The position numbers and the translations under genes are program-made. A DNA stretch of 64,000 nucleotides from Flammeovirgaceae bacterium (GTDB taxonomy: Bacteria; Bacteroidota; Bacteroidia; Cytophagales; Cyclobacteriaceae), in the NCBI GenBank assembly GCA_021298015.1, contig JAJTGY010000009.1, positions 1 to 64,000 on the forward strand, in the 5' to 3' direction. Each line of letters starts with the position of its first letter. The stretch's first letter is position 1. The notes under the pieces are model-generated. The model was not told the origin of the DNA and ran no database searches. It saw only the letters and a list, made by a program, of their open reading frames with translations. Below are positions 1 through 11,000 of this stretch, piece by piece.

Positions 1-158
1 TAAATATCTACTTTCTTGCAGATTTCTTCAACGCAAGAATGCCTGTTTTATGCGTAAACAAACTAAAATAAGGTTTTTAAGGGACGACTAAGTAAAGTTT
101 GATAAGAGCGGACTGCTGCTATTACGTTGCAGAGCAGTCCGCTAGAAAACTTAAACTA

Positions 159-338
159 CTACATCGCTTGGCAGTTTTCTTTGTAACAATCTCCCATTTT
201 TTGAGACTTCTGACATCTCCAGCCAGTACTCAACGAGTAGGTAAACCCACCTTTCACATCCATCATTTGATTTTTGTCAAGTGACGTGATAGTCTCCTTG
301 TTCAAAGACAACTTTTTGCTTACATTCAACTTTTTCAT
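159..338 (-). CDS. Putative RiPP precursor (class I lanthipeptide-type Bacteroidota leader with GG site, Cys-containing core)
   Basis: From the internal ATG at 338 the product is MKKLNVSKKLSLNKETITSLDKNQMMDVKGG|FTYSLSTGWRCQKSQKMGDCYKENCQAM. The leader LSLNKETI..L...M..VKGG matches the Bacteroidota GG-leader natural-product precursor style; the core has 3 Cys plus Ser/Thr. HTH and PCAT genes are adjacent. The ORF track start at 425 is probably too long. Confidence 0.75.
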   Translation of the reverse strand: MKKLNVSKKLSLNKETITSLDKNQMMDVKGGFTYSLSTGWRCQKSQKMGDCYKENCQAM

Positions 339-408
339 TTTGTTAAAATTTTGGCTAAACAATTGTTTTAGCGCCCCTTCAACTGTCGCGATCAGTATCA
401 TTGGCAAT

Positions 409-732
409 TCAAAAGTATCTGCCAAGTGTCCAGTGCCACTGGACTGGGCAAAAAATATTTTTGGGGTCTATCTGGTGGTTAAATCCGCCTTTGGCTTTGG
501 TTTTCATTCCATTTCCTATTACCAAAGTAAAGTCGGTGAGGTACACATAACTTTTTCTGCGGGGGCAAAAGTCCAACTGTGCACCCAGTTCTTTCATTTC
601 GCGCAGGTTTTCCATCAGCATACTGCGGCATATGCCAACCTTTTCTGCAAACTCATCAGAGGTGCCGGTGGCTTCCTTTCTGATCAAATAATCAATGCGT
701 TGTAGGCGTTCGATTGATTTTAGTAGGCTCAT
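409..732 (-). CDS. Small helix-turn-helix DNA-binding protein associated with RiPP loci
   Basis: 107 aa; MSLLKSIERLQRIDYLIRKEATGTSDEFAEKVGICRSMLMENLREMKELGA reads as an HTH_11/DeoR-like fold; next to the precursor and transporter. Confidence 0.65.
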   Translation of the reverse strand: MSLLKSIERLQRIDYLIRKEATGTSDEFAEKVGICRSMLMENLREMKELGAQLDFCPRRKSYVYLTDFTLVIGNGMKTKAKGGFNHQIDPKNIFCPVQWHWTLGRYF

Positions 733-744
733 TTTTAGAAGAAT

Positions 745-830
745 TTATGAGTTAGGAGATAGAATATAGAATATAGGAGATAGGATATAGAAGTTAGAAG
801 TCAGAATATAGGAGTTAGAATTAGGCATTG
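745..830. repeat. Degenerate purine/AT-rich short-period repeat (GAGATAGAATATAGAATATAGGAGATAGGATATAGAAGTTAGAAGTCAGAATATAGGAGTTAG)
   Basis: Directly visible imperfect tandem reiteration of GA(A/T)ATAGGAGTTAGA-like units between the HTH and ABC transporter genes. Confidence 0.6.
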
Positions 831-941
831 GGGCTTGGGCGTTAGGTAATTGGTCAATAGTTATTCAGATCATAAACAAATAATCGAATCAACCAATCAG
901 CATCATTTTCGAACCTTCAAACTGTCTCATTTTCAAATTGA

Positions 942-2108
942 TTAATTCCCCAACTCCAACTGATTTTTCACCAACTCGAAATACTTACCTTTTGTCCAGG
1001 TGAGTTCCTCGTGGGTGCCTACCTCTACAATTTTCCCCTTTTCCAGCACCACAATCTGGTCGGCATTCTTTACGGTGCTCAGCCGGTGGGCAATCACCAG
1101 TACCGTTTTGCCGGCAAAAAACTGGTCGAGGTTCTCCATAATCACCTTTTCATTGTTGGCATCCAGCGCACTGGTGGCTTCATCGAAGAAGATGAACTCC
1201 GGGTTTTTATACACGGCACGGGCAATCAGCAGCCGCTGTTTTTGGCCCTGGCTCAGCCCAATGCCGTTGGTCCCTACCTTGGTGTTATAGCCCAGCGGCA
1301 GGGATTCAATGTGTTCGCGGATGTTGGCCACGGTAACGGCATGCCGTAATTTCTTCCGGTCGATGCTCTCGTCACTCAACGCAATATTGCGTGCAATCGT
1401 ATCCGAAAAAATGAAACCATCCTGCATCACGGTGCCGCACCGCTGCCGCCAGGTTGAGGCCGGTATGCTTTTGAGTGGCAAACCCCCCAGCTCAATCTGG
1501 CCGCCCTGGGGTTGGTAGAACTTGAGCAACAGCTTCATCAGGGTGGTTTTGCCGCTGCCGCTGGCCCCCACAATGGCGGTAACTTTTCCCTCCGGGATTA
1601 TCAGGTCGATATCCTCCAGCACCTTGGGCGAATGCGGGCCCTCATACTGAAAGGAAAGGTTTTTGATCATGATGGTTTTGCTTTCGGGCAGTTCAATTCG
1701 CTGCAGATGATCGTTTCCGGGCTCTTCCTCTTCTGCCGCATGGATTTCGCCAATGCGCTCGAGGCTGAGGCGCGCATCTTGAAAATCGCGCGTAAAGGCA
1801 ATGAATTCATTGACGGGCGCATTCAATTGCCCGATGATGTACTGTACGGCCAGCATCATACCCAGTGTCATGTCGCCCTTCATCACCGCCAGTGCAGCCA
1901 TCACCGTGATCATGATGTTCTTGGACTCGTTCAAAAACAAACTGCCCGCGTCTTGATACTGTTGCAAACGCGTTGAGGACACGCTGATGTGGAAAAGCTT
2001 GGCCTGAATCCGTTCCCACTCCCAACGCTTTTGGATTTGGCAATTGTTGATTTTGATCTCCCCCATTCCCTGCACGGTCTGAATGAGATTACTTTCGTTT
2101 TCGGCCAT
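942..2108 (-). pseudogene. C-terminal half (distal TMD + ATPase) of peptidase-containing ABC transporter; separated from the N-terminal half by an in-frame TAG
   Basis: 388 aa; Walker A GASGSGKTT, signature LSQGQ, Walker B FIFFDEATSALD. Same frame as the ORF 2109-3140; the minus-strand junction reads CGG TTC CAG TAG ATG GCC GAA. Confidence 0.85.
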
Positions 2109-3140
2109 CTACTGGAACCGTTTATAGTCGAGTTCGGCCCTGCGCTTGAGGAATAGTAGGATGTACAAAACATAAACCGCACTAAGCCCGAAGAAAACCA
2201 AAAAGATGGGAATGTGGTAAATGGCCAGCACGATGCCGAAGATGACGAGGTTAAAAAAGGTAAACAGGATATTGAGGGACGAGGTGCTCAAGAACCGTTC
2301 GATGCGGCTGTGGTCTTCCACACGCCTGAGGATGTCGCCAATCATCTTTCCCTCGAAAAACGACATGGGCAGCTTAAACAGCTTCGAGAGAAAATCGGAG
2401 ATGATCGAAATGTTAATGCGTGTGCTGAGGTGGAGTAAAATCCACCTGCGTATGAAATCCACCGCCAGACGGCTGGTGAGCAACACAAATTGACCTGCCA
2501 GCACCAGATAGACAAACTGGATGTTTTGGGTATTGATGCCAACATCTACAATGGACTGCGTGAGAAAAGGCAACGCTAATTGAATAAGGCTACCGGTTAG
2601 CAACCCCAGAACCAGTTGAACCACCAGTTTACGGTGTTGGGCAAGGTAGCCGAGCAAATACCCGAGGCTGCGCTTGCGGGTGGCTTGAGATTCAGGCTCC
2701 CGGTTGTAAAACTCCGGGGTGGGTTCCAGCAGCAGGGCGATGCCGGTCTCCTGGCCATTGTCTTGTGAAGAAAGCCAGCCTTTTTTGAATTCATCGTGGG
2801 AGTAGGTTACCAGGCCGGCAGCGGGGTCGGCTACGAAGACTTCCTTTTTGGTGATTTTATAGACAACCACAAAGTGGCGCTGGTACCAGTGGGCAATACA
2901 CGGCAGCAGCGCATCTTTGACCAATTTCTCAAACGGGATCTTCACCCCGATGGTCCGGAAGCCGATGGCTTCGGCTGCATCGCTGATGCCGAGTAGGGAT
3001 ACACCCTCGCGGGTGATGTACGATTTTTCGCGCAATTCATGCAATTGGTAACTGCGCCCATAGTGGCGGGCCACCATGCGCAGGCAGGTGGGGCCACAAT
3101 CCATGGCATCCAATTGAATGTAAATTGGAAATTTTCCCAT
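2109..3140 (-). pseudogene. N-terminal half (C39 peptidase + proximal TMD) of peptidase-containing ABC transporter; ends at in-frame TAG
   Basis: 343 aa; MGKFPIYIQLDAMDCGPTCLRMVARHYGR is the C39 catalytic Cys region, HFVVVYKI...VADPAAG the His/Asp region, followed by TM helices; ends ...LDYKRFQ*. Confidence 0.85.
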
Positions 3141-3319
3141 CAGCTAATTTGACCCTTCCAACTAAGCTCTAAACTATAACGCCTCTTCAGTCAATCATAG
3201 CCCATGTAATATTTTCGATGAATTTGTCGAAAACCGGCATGAACCCATGCTGTTTCGGCTTCGGGGTACGGCTGCGAAACTCTTACCTTTCTCACCCCAA
3301 AATAGTAAGTTGCCGTTAA

Positions 3320-3997
3320 ATGCGCATCGACATCATCACCACGCTGCCTAAATTGCTGGAAGGACCGTTCAGCGACAGCATCCTGAAACGGGCGCAGCAA
3401 AAAGGATTGGTGACGGTAGCCGTACACGACCTGCGCGAGTACAGCACGAACAAACACCGCAGTACGGATGACTACGCGTTTGGCGGTGGTGCCGGCATGG
3501 TGATGATGATTGAACCCATCGACCGTTGCCTGACGGCACTCCGGGCCGAGCGCTCGTATGATGAAGTTATCTACATGAGCCCGGATGGCGAGTTGCTCAC
3601 GCAGTCGATCGCCAATGAATTGAGCCTGAAGCAAAACCTGATTCTGCTTTGCGGGCATTACAAAGGCGTGGACGAGCGGGTGCGTCAACACCTGATCACC
3701 CGGGAAATTTCCATTGGCGATTACGTGCTCTCGGGCGGTGAACTGGCGGCAGCCGTGGTGGCCGATGCGGTTATCCGCCTCCTGCCGGGGGTCCTCAACG
3801 ATGAAACTTCGGCTCTCACCGACTCCTTCCAGGACGGTCTGGTAGCCCCGCCCGTATACACCCGGCCAGCCGAGTACAAAGGGTGGAGCGTGCCCGAAGT
3901 GCTGCTTTCGGGCAATCCGGCCCGAATTGAGGAATGGAAGCAGGAACAGGCCGTTGAACGCACCCGAAAACGCAGGCCGAACCTATTAAACGACTAA
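3320..3997 (+). CDS. trmD: tRNA (guanine-N1)-methyltransferase
   Basis: [22 protein letters not shown]...[25 protein letters not shown], characteristic TrmD motifs; followed by rplS. Confidence 0.97.
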   Translation: MRIDIITTLPKLLEGPFSDSILKRAQQKGLVTVAVHDLREYSTNKHRSTDDYAFGGGAGMVMMIEPIDRCLTALRAERSYDEVIYMSPDGELLTQSIANELSLKQNLILLCGHYKGVDERVRQHLITREISIGDYVLSGGELAAAVVADAVIRLLPGVLNDETSALTDSFQDGLVAPPVYTRPAEYKGWSVPEVLLSGNPARIEEWKQEQAVERTRKRRPNLLND

Positions 3998-4032
3998 AAA
4001 TCAGCTATTTGCAGGATTATTGGGCCTCGGCT

Positions 4033-4062
4033 TTGCTCAGGCGGGGTGGTTTTCTATCTTTG
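4033..4062 (+). promoter_or_regulatory. Bacteroidota-type promoter upstream of rplS (TTG-N19-TATCTTTG)
   Basis: TTG at 4033-4035, TATCTTTG at 4055-4062, fits the -33 TTG / -7 TAnnTTTG consensus; about 25 nt before the rplS ATG. Confidence 0.7.
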
Positions 4063-4087
4063 CAGTCCTTTTTTAACGGATACGAGT

Positions 4088-4489
4088 ATGGCGGAAGCAA
4101 AAAAGAAGGTTGACCTCATGAAGGTAGCCGAGCAGGAGTTGAATGCCAAGCGGCCCTCCCTGCCCAATTTCAAGCCCGGTGATACAGTGAATGTTCACGT
4201 GAAAATCAGCGAAGGAAACAAGGAGCGTATCCAGCAGTTTCAAGGCGTGGTGCTTTACCGCAGAGGTAAAGGCACGAACGGGGAGTCATTCTCGGTACGC
4301 AAAGTCTCCAACGGCATTGGCGTGGAGCGTATTTTCCCGTTCCTCTCCCCTAGCATCGATAAGATTGAACTGATTAAGGCCGGCAAGGTGCGCAGGGCCA
4401 AGTTGTATTATATGAAGGGCCGTCAGGGTAAGTCGGCACGCATAAAAGAAAAATTAAGCGGGCAGGTAGCCGAAGTGGCCGCCAACTGA
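4088..4489 (+). CDS. rplS: 50S ribosomal protein L19
   Basis: [55 protein letters not shown]; start at 4088 rather than 4046. Confidence 0.97.
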   Translation: MAEAKKKVDLMKVAEQELNAKRPSLPNFKPGDTVNVHVKISEGNKERIQQFQGVVLYRRGKGTNGESFSVRKVSNGIGVERIFPFLSPSIDKIELIKAGKVRRAKLYYMKGRQGKSARIKEKLSGQVAEVAAN

Positions 4490-4507
4490 TTTACCCCGCC
4501 TTTGAAG

Positions 4508-4538
4508 AAGCCCGCTGCCCTGCAGCGGGCTTTTTTGT
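4508..4538 (+). terminator. Rho-independent terminator after rplS
   Basis: GCCCGCTGCCCTGCAGCGGGC followed by TTTTTT. Confidence 0.9.
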
Positions 4539-4572
4539 TTGCAACCGTTTGATTAACAGTGATTTGAGCTCT

Positions 4573-4603
4573 TTGGAAGACCGCCCTCCGGCAGCTATAT
4601 TTG
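4573..4603 (+). promoter_or_regulatory. Bacteroidota-type promoter upstream of fbaB (TTG-N20-TATATTTG)
   Basis: TTG 4573-4575, TATATTTG 4596-4603, about 21 nt before the ATG at 4625. Confidence 0.7.
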
Positions 4604-4624
4604 TTTCCCTTTTTAAATCAAAAC

Positions 4625-5698
4625 ATGGCAAAGCAATCCCTCTCCGACCTGCTCGGCAAAGACGCAGATCAACTCCTTCAGCACACCTGCAAAACCATTT
4701 CAAAAGATCAACTTCATCTGCCGGGGCCGCAGTTTGTCGATCACGTTTTCGGACCTTCTAACCGTTCGCCCCAGGTATTGCGCAGCTTGCAGTGGCTATT
4801 TGATACCGGTCGCCTGGGCGGCACCGGCTATTTGTCCATTCTCCCGATTGACCAAGGCATTGAACATAGCGCAGGAGCTTCCTTTGCCAAGAACCCGATC
4901 TACTTCGATCCGGAAAACATCATAAAACTGGCTATCGAAGGTGGATGTAACGGAGTGGCCACCACGTTTGGTGCGCTGGCCATGACCTCGCGGAAGTACG
5001 CGCATCGAATTCCGTTCATTGTCAAGATTAACCACAATGAACTCCTCACCTACCCCAACAAGGCAGACCAGATCATGTTTGGCTCGGTGCGCGATGCGTG
5101 GAACCTGGGCGCAGTAGCCGTGGGGGCCACCATCTATTTTGGTTCAGACAACTCCACCCGGCAGATTATGGAAGTGGCCAAGGCTTTTGAAGAAGCGCAC
5201 AACCTGGGCATGGGCACCATTCTCTGGTGCTATACCCGCAACAGTGCCTTCAAGAAAGACGGCAAAGATTATCACGTGTCGGCCGACCTGACCGGGCAAG
5301 CCAACCACCTGGGTGTTACCATTCAGGCCGACATCATCAAGCAGAAACTGGCCGAAAACAACGGTGGCTACAAGGCTCTGAATACCGGTGGCAGCAGCTA
5401 CGGTAAATTGGATGAGCGAATTTATACCGAACTAACCTCCGACCATCCCATCGACTTGTGCCGCTACCAGGTGATCAACTGCTATAACGGACGGGCGGGT
5501 TTGATTAACTCCGGGGGTGACTCCAAAGGCGCCAGTGACATGGCCGATGCTGTACGCACAGCCGTGATCAACAAACGGGCCGGTGGCATGGGGCTCATTT
5601 CGGGTCGCAAGGCATTTCAGCGTCCATTGAAAGATGGCGTAGAAATTCTGAATGCGATCCAGGACGTGTACCTGGATAAGTCTGTTACCATCGCCTGA
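4625..5698 (+). CDS. fbaB: Class I fructose-bisphosphate aldolase
   Basis: [51 protein letters not shown]...; archaeal-type/class I FBA family. Confidence 0.9.
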   Translation: MAKQSLSDLLGKDADQLLQHTCKTISKDQLHLPGPQFVDHVFGPSNRSPQVLRSLQWLFDTGRLGGTGYLSILPIDQGIEHSAGASFAKNPIYFDPENIIKLAIEGGCNGVATTFGALAMTSRKYAHRIPFIVKINHNELLTYPNKADQIMFGSVRDAWNLGAVAVGATIYFGSDNSTRQIMEVAKAFEEAHNLGMGTILWCYTRNSAFKKDGKDYHVSADLTGQANHLGVTIQADIIKQKLAENNGGYKALNTGGSSYGKLDERIYTELTSDHPIDLCRYQVINCYNGRAGLINSGGDSKGASDMADAVRTAVINKRAGGMGLISGRKAFQRPLKDGVEILNAIQDVYLDKSVTIA

Positions 5699-5712
5699 TT
5701 AAACGAACGAGC

Positions 5713-6555
5713 ATGCCTTGGTTTAAACGAACCGATAAAGGAATTCTGACCCCCACCGAGGCCAAACGGGAAGTGCCGGATGGCTTGTGGTTTAAATCCC
5801 CGGGGGGGAAAATTGTACACACGCGCGAGTTAAAGAACAACGCCTACGTGGTACCCGAAGAGGATTACCACGTGAAAGTCGGATCCAAAGAATACTTCGA
5901 GATTCTTTTCGACAACAATGAGTTTACGGAGTTGGACGCCAACATGGAATCGGGTGACCCGCTCAAGTTTGTTGATACGAAGCCCTATCCGAAAAGAATT
6001 AAGGAGTCGCAGGCGAAGACACAACTGAAAGACGCGGTGCGCACCGCCTATGGCAAGATGAACGGGCACGAGATTGTCGTGGCCTGTATGGATTTCAGTT
6101 TCATTGGTGGCTCGATGGGTAGTGTGGTGGGCGAAAAAATAGCCCGGGCGGCTGACCACGCGCTGAAAACCAAGACTCCCTTGCTCATTATTTCCCGCTC
6201 GGGTGGCGCGCGCATGATGGAGGCCGGGCTATCGTTAATGCAATTGGCTAAAGTATCCGCCAAACTGGCCTTGCTGGACGAAGCGAAGATACCGTACTTC
6301 TCCCTGCTCACGGACCCCACCACCGGAGGTGTTACGGCTTCGTACGCAATGTTGGGCGATTTCAACATTGCCGAACCCGGCTCCCTGATTGGATTTGCCG
6401 GGCCACGCGTAATTCGCGAAACCATTGGAAAAGATTTACCCAAAGGATTTCAGAGTGCCGAGTTTGTACTCGACCATGGTTTCCTTGACTTTATTGTTGA
6501 TCGAAGAAACCTGAAGGCACGGCTGACTACGTTGTTACAGCTTTTGGCCCATTAA
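5713..6555 (+). CDS. accD: Acetyl-CoA carboxylase carboxyltransferase subunit beta
   Basis: [11 protein letters not shown]...KREVPDGLW...[19 protein letters not shown]...[16 protein letters not shown]. Confidence 0.95.
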   Translation: MPWFKRTDKGILTPTEAKREVPDGLWFKSPGGKIVHTRELKNNAYVVPEEDYHVKVGSKEYFEILFDNNEFTELDANMESGDPLKFVDTKPYPKRIKESQAKTQLKDAVRTAYGKMNGHEIVVACMDFSFIGGSMGSVVGEKIARAADHALKTKTPLLIISRSGGARMMEAGLSLMQLAKVSAKLALLDEAKIPYFSLLTDPTTGGVTASYAMLGDFNIAEPGSLIGFAGPRVIRETIGKDLPKGFQSAEFVLDHGFLDFIVDRRNLKARLTTLLQLLAH

Positions 6556-6609
6556 GCCCAACCCCTGGGTTCCCGGCCGCTACGCTGATCGCTCCACACC
6601 TGAGCAATA

Positions 6610-6640
6610 AAAAAGGCTGCCCGATGGGCAGCCTTTTTTT
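6610..6640. terminator. Bidirectional rho-independent terminator between accD and susD
   Basis: AAAAAGGCTGCCCGATGGGCAGCCTTTTTTT between convergent genes. Confidence 0.9.
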
Positions 6641-6657
6641 CACTACTCCTTATCTAA

Positions 6658-8016
6658 TCAATATCCTGGATTCTGAGTCAGGCCGGGGTTGATTATTGTC
6701 TCCCTCTGCGGAATAGGAAACACCAGTTTTGGATCGTTATAACTTAGCGATCCAACTGCTCGTAAGGTTCTTTTGAGATCATGGATTAGGTGACCTTCAA
6801 ATGCCAACTCACGCCTTCTTTCATTCAATATCTCATCCAATGTCAAACTGCCCGGAGTGATATTGGCCAAGCCTGCTCGGTTTCGAATTCGGTTAATATC
6901 GGCCTCAGGAGTTGCTCCGACCGATGATGATAACCTAAAGTTTGCCTCTGCACGAGTCAAATACATCTCCGCCAACCTCACAACCGAAACATTTCCAAAT
7001 CGGTTGTTAAACTTACGAGTATAAAGAACGCCCCCACTGGTGACGAAAAAGGATCTTCGCACATCACCGCTCGTGTAAATACTTAAGTGTGCATCCTCCA
7101 CCGGAATATCGCCCCGTGAAGCTGGATCAAAAAATGTGTGGAGGTTGTTTACCCCCGCCTGGCTAGTTACCTGGATTGCAAACACATCCTCAGTGGTTGC
7201 GTTGCCGTTGCTGGTTCGGCTAGTCGACTGGGTTGATGTTCTCCCGAATGCGTCCGCAAACGCGGCAGTCAGGCTATGTTCATTCGAGCCAATTACCGTA
7301 TTGGATTCAGCAAGCGCGTTCGCATAGTCCCCCTGCATCAAATAGATTCTGGAGAGCACAGCGCTAGCTGCTTGCCGGGTGGCAAAAAGACCATTACGAG
7401 CTGGAAGCAACGTCTTTGCCTCAGTCAGGTCGGTTATGGCTTGACCATATACCTGCGCCACCGTGGACCGCGCCAGTTTTTCTGTCGAATTAACGGATAA
7501 CGCGAGCGGAACGGCTAGGTTCTGGGTAGGGTTGCCATCCAACCAAGTTCGACCATAGATCCTGGCCAATTCAAAATAAAGCAATCCCCGAAGGAATTTC
7601 GCTTCACCCTCAACTCTGTTCTTCTTCCCAGCCGTGACCAAAGCGATATTTGCCAGTACTGTATTTGCAGTGTTGATGGTCTCGTAGGTATCAAGCCAGG
7701 TTTCGCGCGCTTGATCATTATTATTGAGCATGTCTTTCGCCCAAATTTCTCCCGGGGCAACAAAAGTCCCATCCCAAAAAATCTCTCCATCATCCCCCAG
7801 TAGCTCCGCATCGCGCTGGATGTTTCCGCCAAGGGCATCACCGTCTCCGGCTGCCGTGTAGGCCCCTACTAACAACGCCTCAACATCTCCGGATGTACTC
7901 AAAGCTTGCGAGGAAGAAACTGTATTGAACGGTTCAATATCCAGTTGACTGTTACAGCCTGCCAAGATTATCACCGCCAAGAATAATATTTTAATACTTT
8001 TCATTTTCGTACTCAA
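6658..8016 (-). CDS. SusD/RagB family nutrient-binding outer membrane lipoprotein
   Basis: Lipoprotein signal (ILFLAVIILAGC), RGLLYFELARIYGR and LNERRRELAFEGHLIHDLKR motifs; directly downstream of SusC-like gene. Confidence 0.95.
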   Translation of the reverse strand: MSTKMKSIKILFLAVIILAGCNSQLDIEPFNTVSSSQALSTSGDVEALLVGAYTAAGDGDALGGNIQRDAELLGDDGEIFWDGTFVAPGEIWAKDMLNNNDQARETWLDTYETINTANTVLANIALVTAGKKNRVEGEAKFLRGLLYFELARIYGRTWLDGNPTQNLAVPLALSVNSTEKLARSTVAQVYGQAITDLTEAKTLLPARNGLFATRQAASAVLSRIYLMQGDYANALAESNTVIGSNEHSLTAAFADAFGRTSTQSTSRTSNGNATTEDVFAIQVTSQAGVNNLHTFFDPASRGDIPVEDAHLSIYTSGDVRRSFFVTSGGVLYTRKFNNRFGNVSVVRLAEMYLTRAEANFRLSSSVGATPEADINRIRNRAGLANITPGSLTLDEILNERRRELAFEGHLIHDLKRTLRAVGSLSYNDPKLVFPIPQRETIINPGLTQNPGY

Positions 8017-11000
8017 TTAAAATCCAACATTAATTCCAAAGGTGATTGTCTTCGCTTGTGGCGCAGAATAGAAATCAATGCCTTGGTTAGTATTTAAGGG
8101 TGTTCCGTTTGCATTAACGCTGTAAGTATCTGAGTTTACCTCTGGATCCCAACCGTTATAATCCGTGAATGTGAGCAAATTCTGGCCGCTGGCAAATACT
8201 CTCACCCGGCTAAGCTTGACCTTTGCTAACAATGACGAAGGCAAATTGTAAGACAGCGTGATTGTTCGCAACCGAATATAAGTGGCATCGGACATGTACC
8301 GCGAGGACTCTCCGACTCCGTTTCCGCCAAACAAACGAGCCTGTGGAACGTCCGTTATGTCACCTGGATTCCTCCACCTGCGCAATTGGTCTTTGGTCTG
8401 GTTGTCAAAAAAGTCACCATTGGCAGACATAAATTTTCCACCACCGTTATACACCTGATTGCCAAAAACACCCTGGAACAAGAACATTAACTCAATACCC
8501 TTATATGACAGGTTATTCGTCAATCCTGCGATATAGTCAGGATTCGGGTCACCGATCTTCATCAGAGTAGCGGCATTGTAGTCGTTGGTTGTAGTCCTTG
8601 ACCCATCGGCATTAACCAAAGTGTATAGCGCATCTCCGTTTGCAGGGTCCACTCCCGCATATTCGGGGCCAAAAAATATCCCAATCGGGTCACCTTCCTG
8701 TGTTCGTGAAAGGAACGAACCTTGAATAACCTGGCCGTCTAGATCAAGAACTTCATTAATATTTCTCGCAAAGTTAAAGCTGGTTGACCATTTGAAATCA
8801 CCAACCAGATTCTGGGTATTTATCACGATCTCAAAACCACGGTTTTCAAGGCTACCCACGTTACGTGTCTGAGTCCTAAAGCCTGATGTGCCTGGCAGGT
8901 TTACGTTCAAAAGCAAATCATCTGTACTCTTGATATAGTAGTCCAATTCGCCTGTGATTCGACTATCAAGAAATCCAAAATCAATACCAATATCGGTCTG
9001 AACGGTCTGTTCCCATTTCAGGTCCGGGTTTTCGATCTGGGAAGGGCGCTGACCAGGGATACCAGCATACCCAGCATCACCAGCGTATAGCCCAGCCGCA
9101 GGAAAGTTACCAATTTCAGCATTTCCTGTAACCCCATAGCTCGCGCGTAATTTCAAGAAGTCAACGATCCCTTTATCAGCCAAAAATGATTCCTCTGTAA
9201 TAATCCAGCCCACAGAAGCGGCAGGGAAAAAACCATATCGATTATTGGCGCCAAAACGGGATGAACCATCAACGCGCGCACTAACCCCTACCAGATACTT
9301 ATTCTTGAATTTGTAATTAGCTCTGGAAAAATACGAAAGAAATGAAAATGCAGTTCTTTGCGATGTGCCAGCTGTAATGCTAGCCGCTGAGGTAATTTGC
9401 TTGTAGGCATTACTAGGGAATTGTTGACCCGTAGTGCTGGTGTATAAATTATCTGACTCTTGGAAACTCATACCGAGTATCGCATCGAAATCATGAACTC
9501 CTCCGAAATTCTTTCTGAACGTAAAAAAGGAATTGGTCGTATAATTGAACACTTGAGTCCATGCACTTCTACCTTCTCCGTTCGGTGTTCCTTGGTTTCG
9601 TGCTGTCTCCTTTCCAAAATAAAGATCCTCATTCTGGTTCATTAAGTCATAACCAAACTCCGTCCTGAACGAAAGGGAGGGGATAATCTGATAAGCTGCC
9701 GAAAGTAAACCAAAATTCCTAAAAACAGTAGTAGTTCGCTGGCCATACGTATTGTTGAGCAGTGGATTGTAATAAATGGGGAAGTTCGTATTTGGAGCTC
9801 CGGTCGCCAGATCCAATGCGCCACTGGGTAGCCCCGTTCGAGGATCAATTACCGGAGTCATAGGTGAGAGCGCAACAATCTGCATAGGTGTTGAAAATGC
9901 ATTATCATCCGACAACCGTCTGTTAACCGTTTTTGATAAACTGAAGTTAATTCCGAAACTCAGCTTATCATTCACCTTGTGATCTAGATTTAGTCGTCCG
10001 TTAATCCGATCAAATTCATTTGCCACAAGTATACCTTTTTGGTCACTGAAAGACCCAGAGACAAAAAATCTTGTTTTGTCATTGCCCCCATTTGCACTTA
10101 AATCAAACTGATTAATTCCCGCATCATCCCGAAAGGCATAATCCTCCCAATTGGTATCGACATAAAGGGAAGAATTGGGATCATTCCACGATGCGTAAGG
10201 AACACCAGAGGGCTGTGTAGCAGGCGCAGCACCATATCGGTTAAATCGGTTGATTAGCCCCGTTGTCAAACCACCATTTGCCTCGGTGAATAACTCGACA
10301 AATTCAGCGGTGTTTAGCCATTCACGCCTCCGGGTTGGCGAACTTACACCTGTGAAATAACCAACCTCAAAGTTTGTTTTTCCACTTTTACCACGCTTGG
10401 TTGTGATGATCACAACTCCGTTAGCAGCACGTGACCCATAAATAGCACCAGCGGAAGCATCCTTCAAAACCTCGATGGACTCAATATCATTCGGGTTAAG
10501 GTCAACCAGTGGGTTTGTAGCTGCTGTAGTACTTGATTGATTTTGGGAAGTCATCACCACACCGTCAATGACATACAAAGGTTGATTATCGGCCGTGACA
10601 GATGAAGCACCCCGAATCCTAACCTTTACGCCCTGACCAAGTTTGCCGTTTCCGGTTTCAACAAAAACACCGGCCGCCCGACCTTGAATAGCTTGTTCAA
10701 ATGACTGAACGGGCAGGGTTTTTAATTCGTCCCCTTTCACCCTGGCAATATTCCCTGTCAGATCCTGCTTTAACTGGCTACCGTAGCCGGTAACGACCAC
10801 TTCCGAAAGCTGTTCAACATCAGCTTCCATAGCCACGTCCACTACCTTTCGGGCACCAACCTCCACTTCCTGGGAGACGTAACCGATAAACGAAAATACC
10901 AACGTGGCTCCTTCGCTGGGCACGCTCACGGTATAACTTCCATTGGCATCCGTTACCGTACCACCGGTCGTTCCTTTGACCAGTACATTCACACCCGGCA

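Noticed and set aside
2214-2996. Plus-strand ORFs antisense to the PCAT gene
   Set aside because: Fully embedded in the opposite strand of a clear ABC transporter; GC-rich shadow ORFs.
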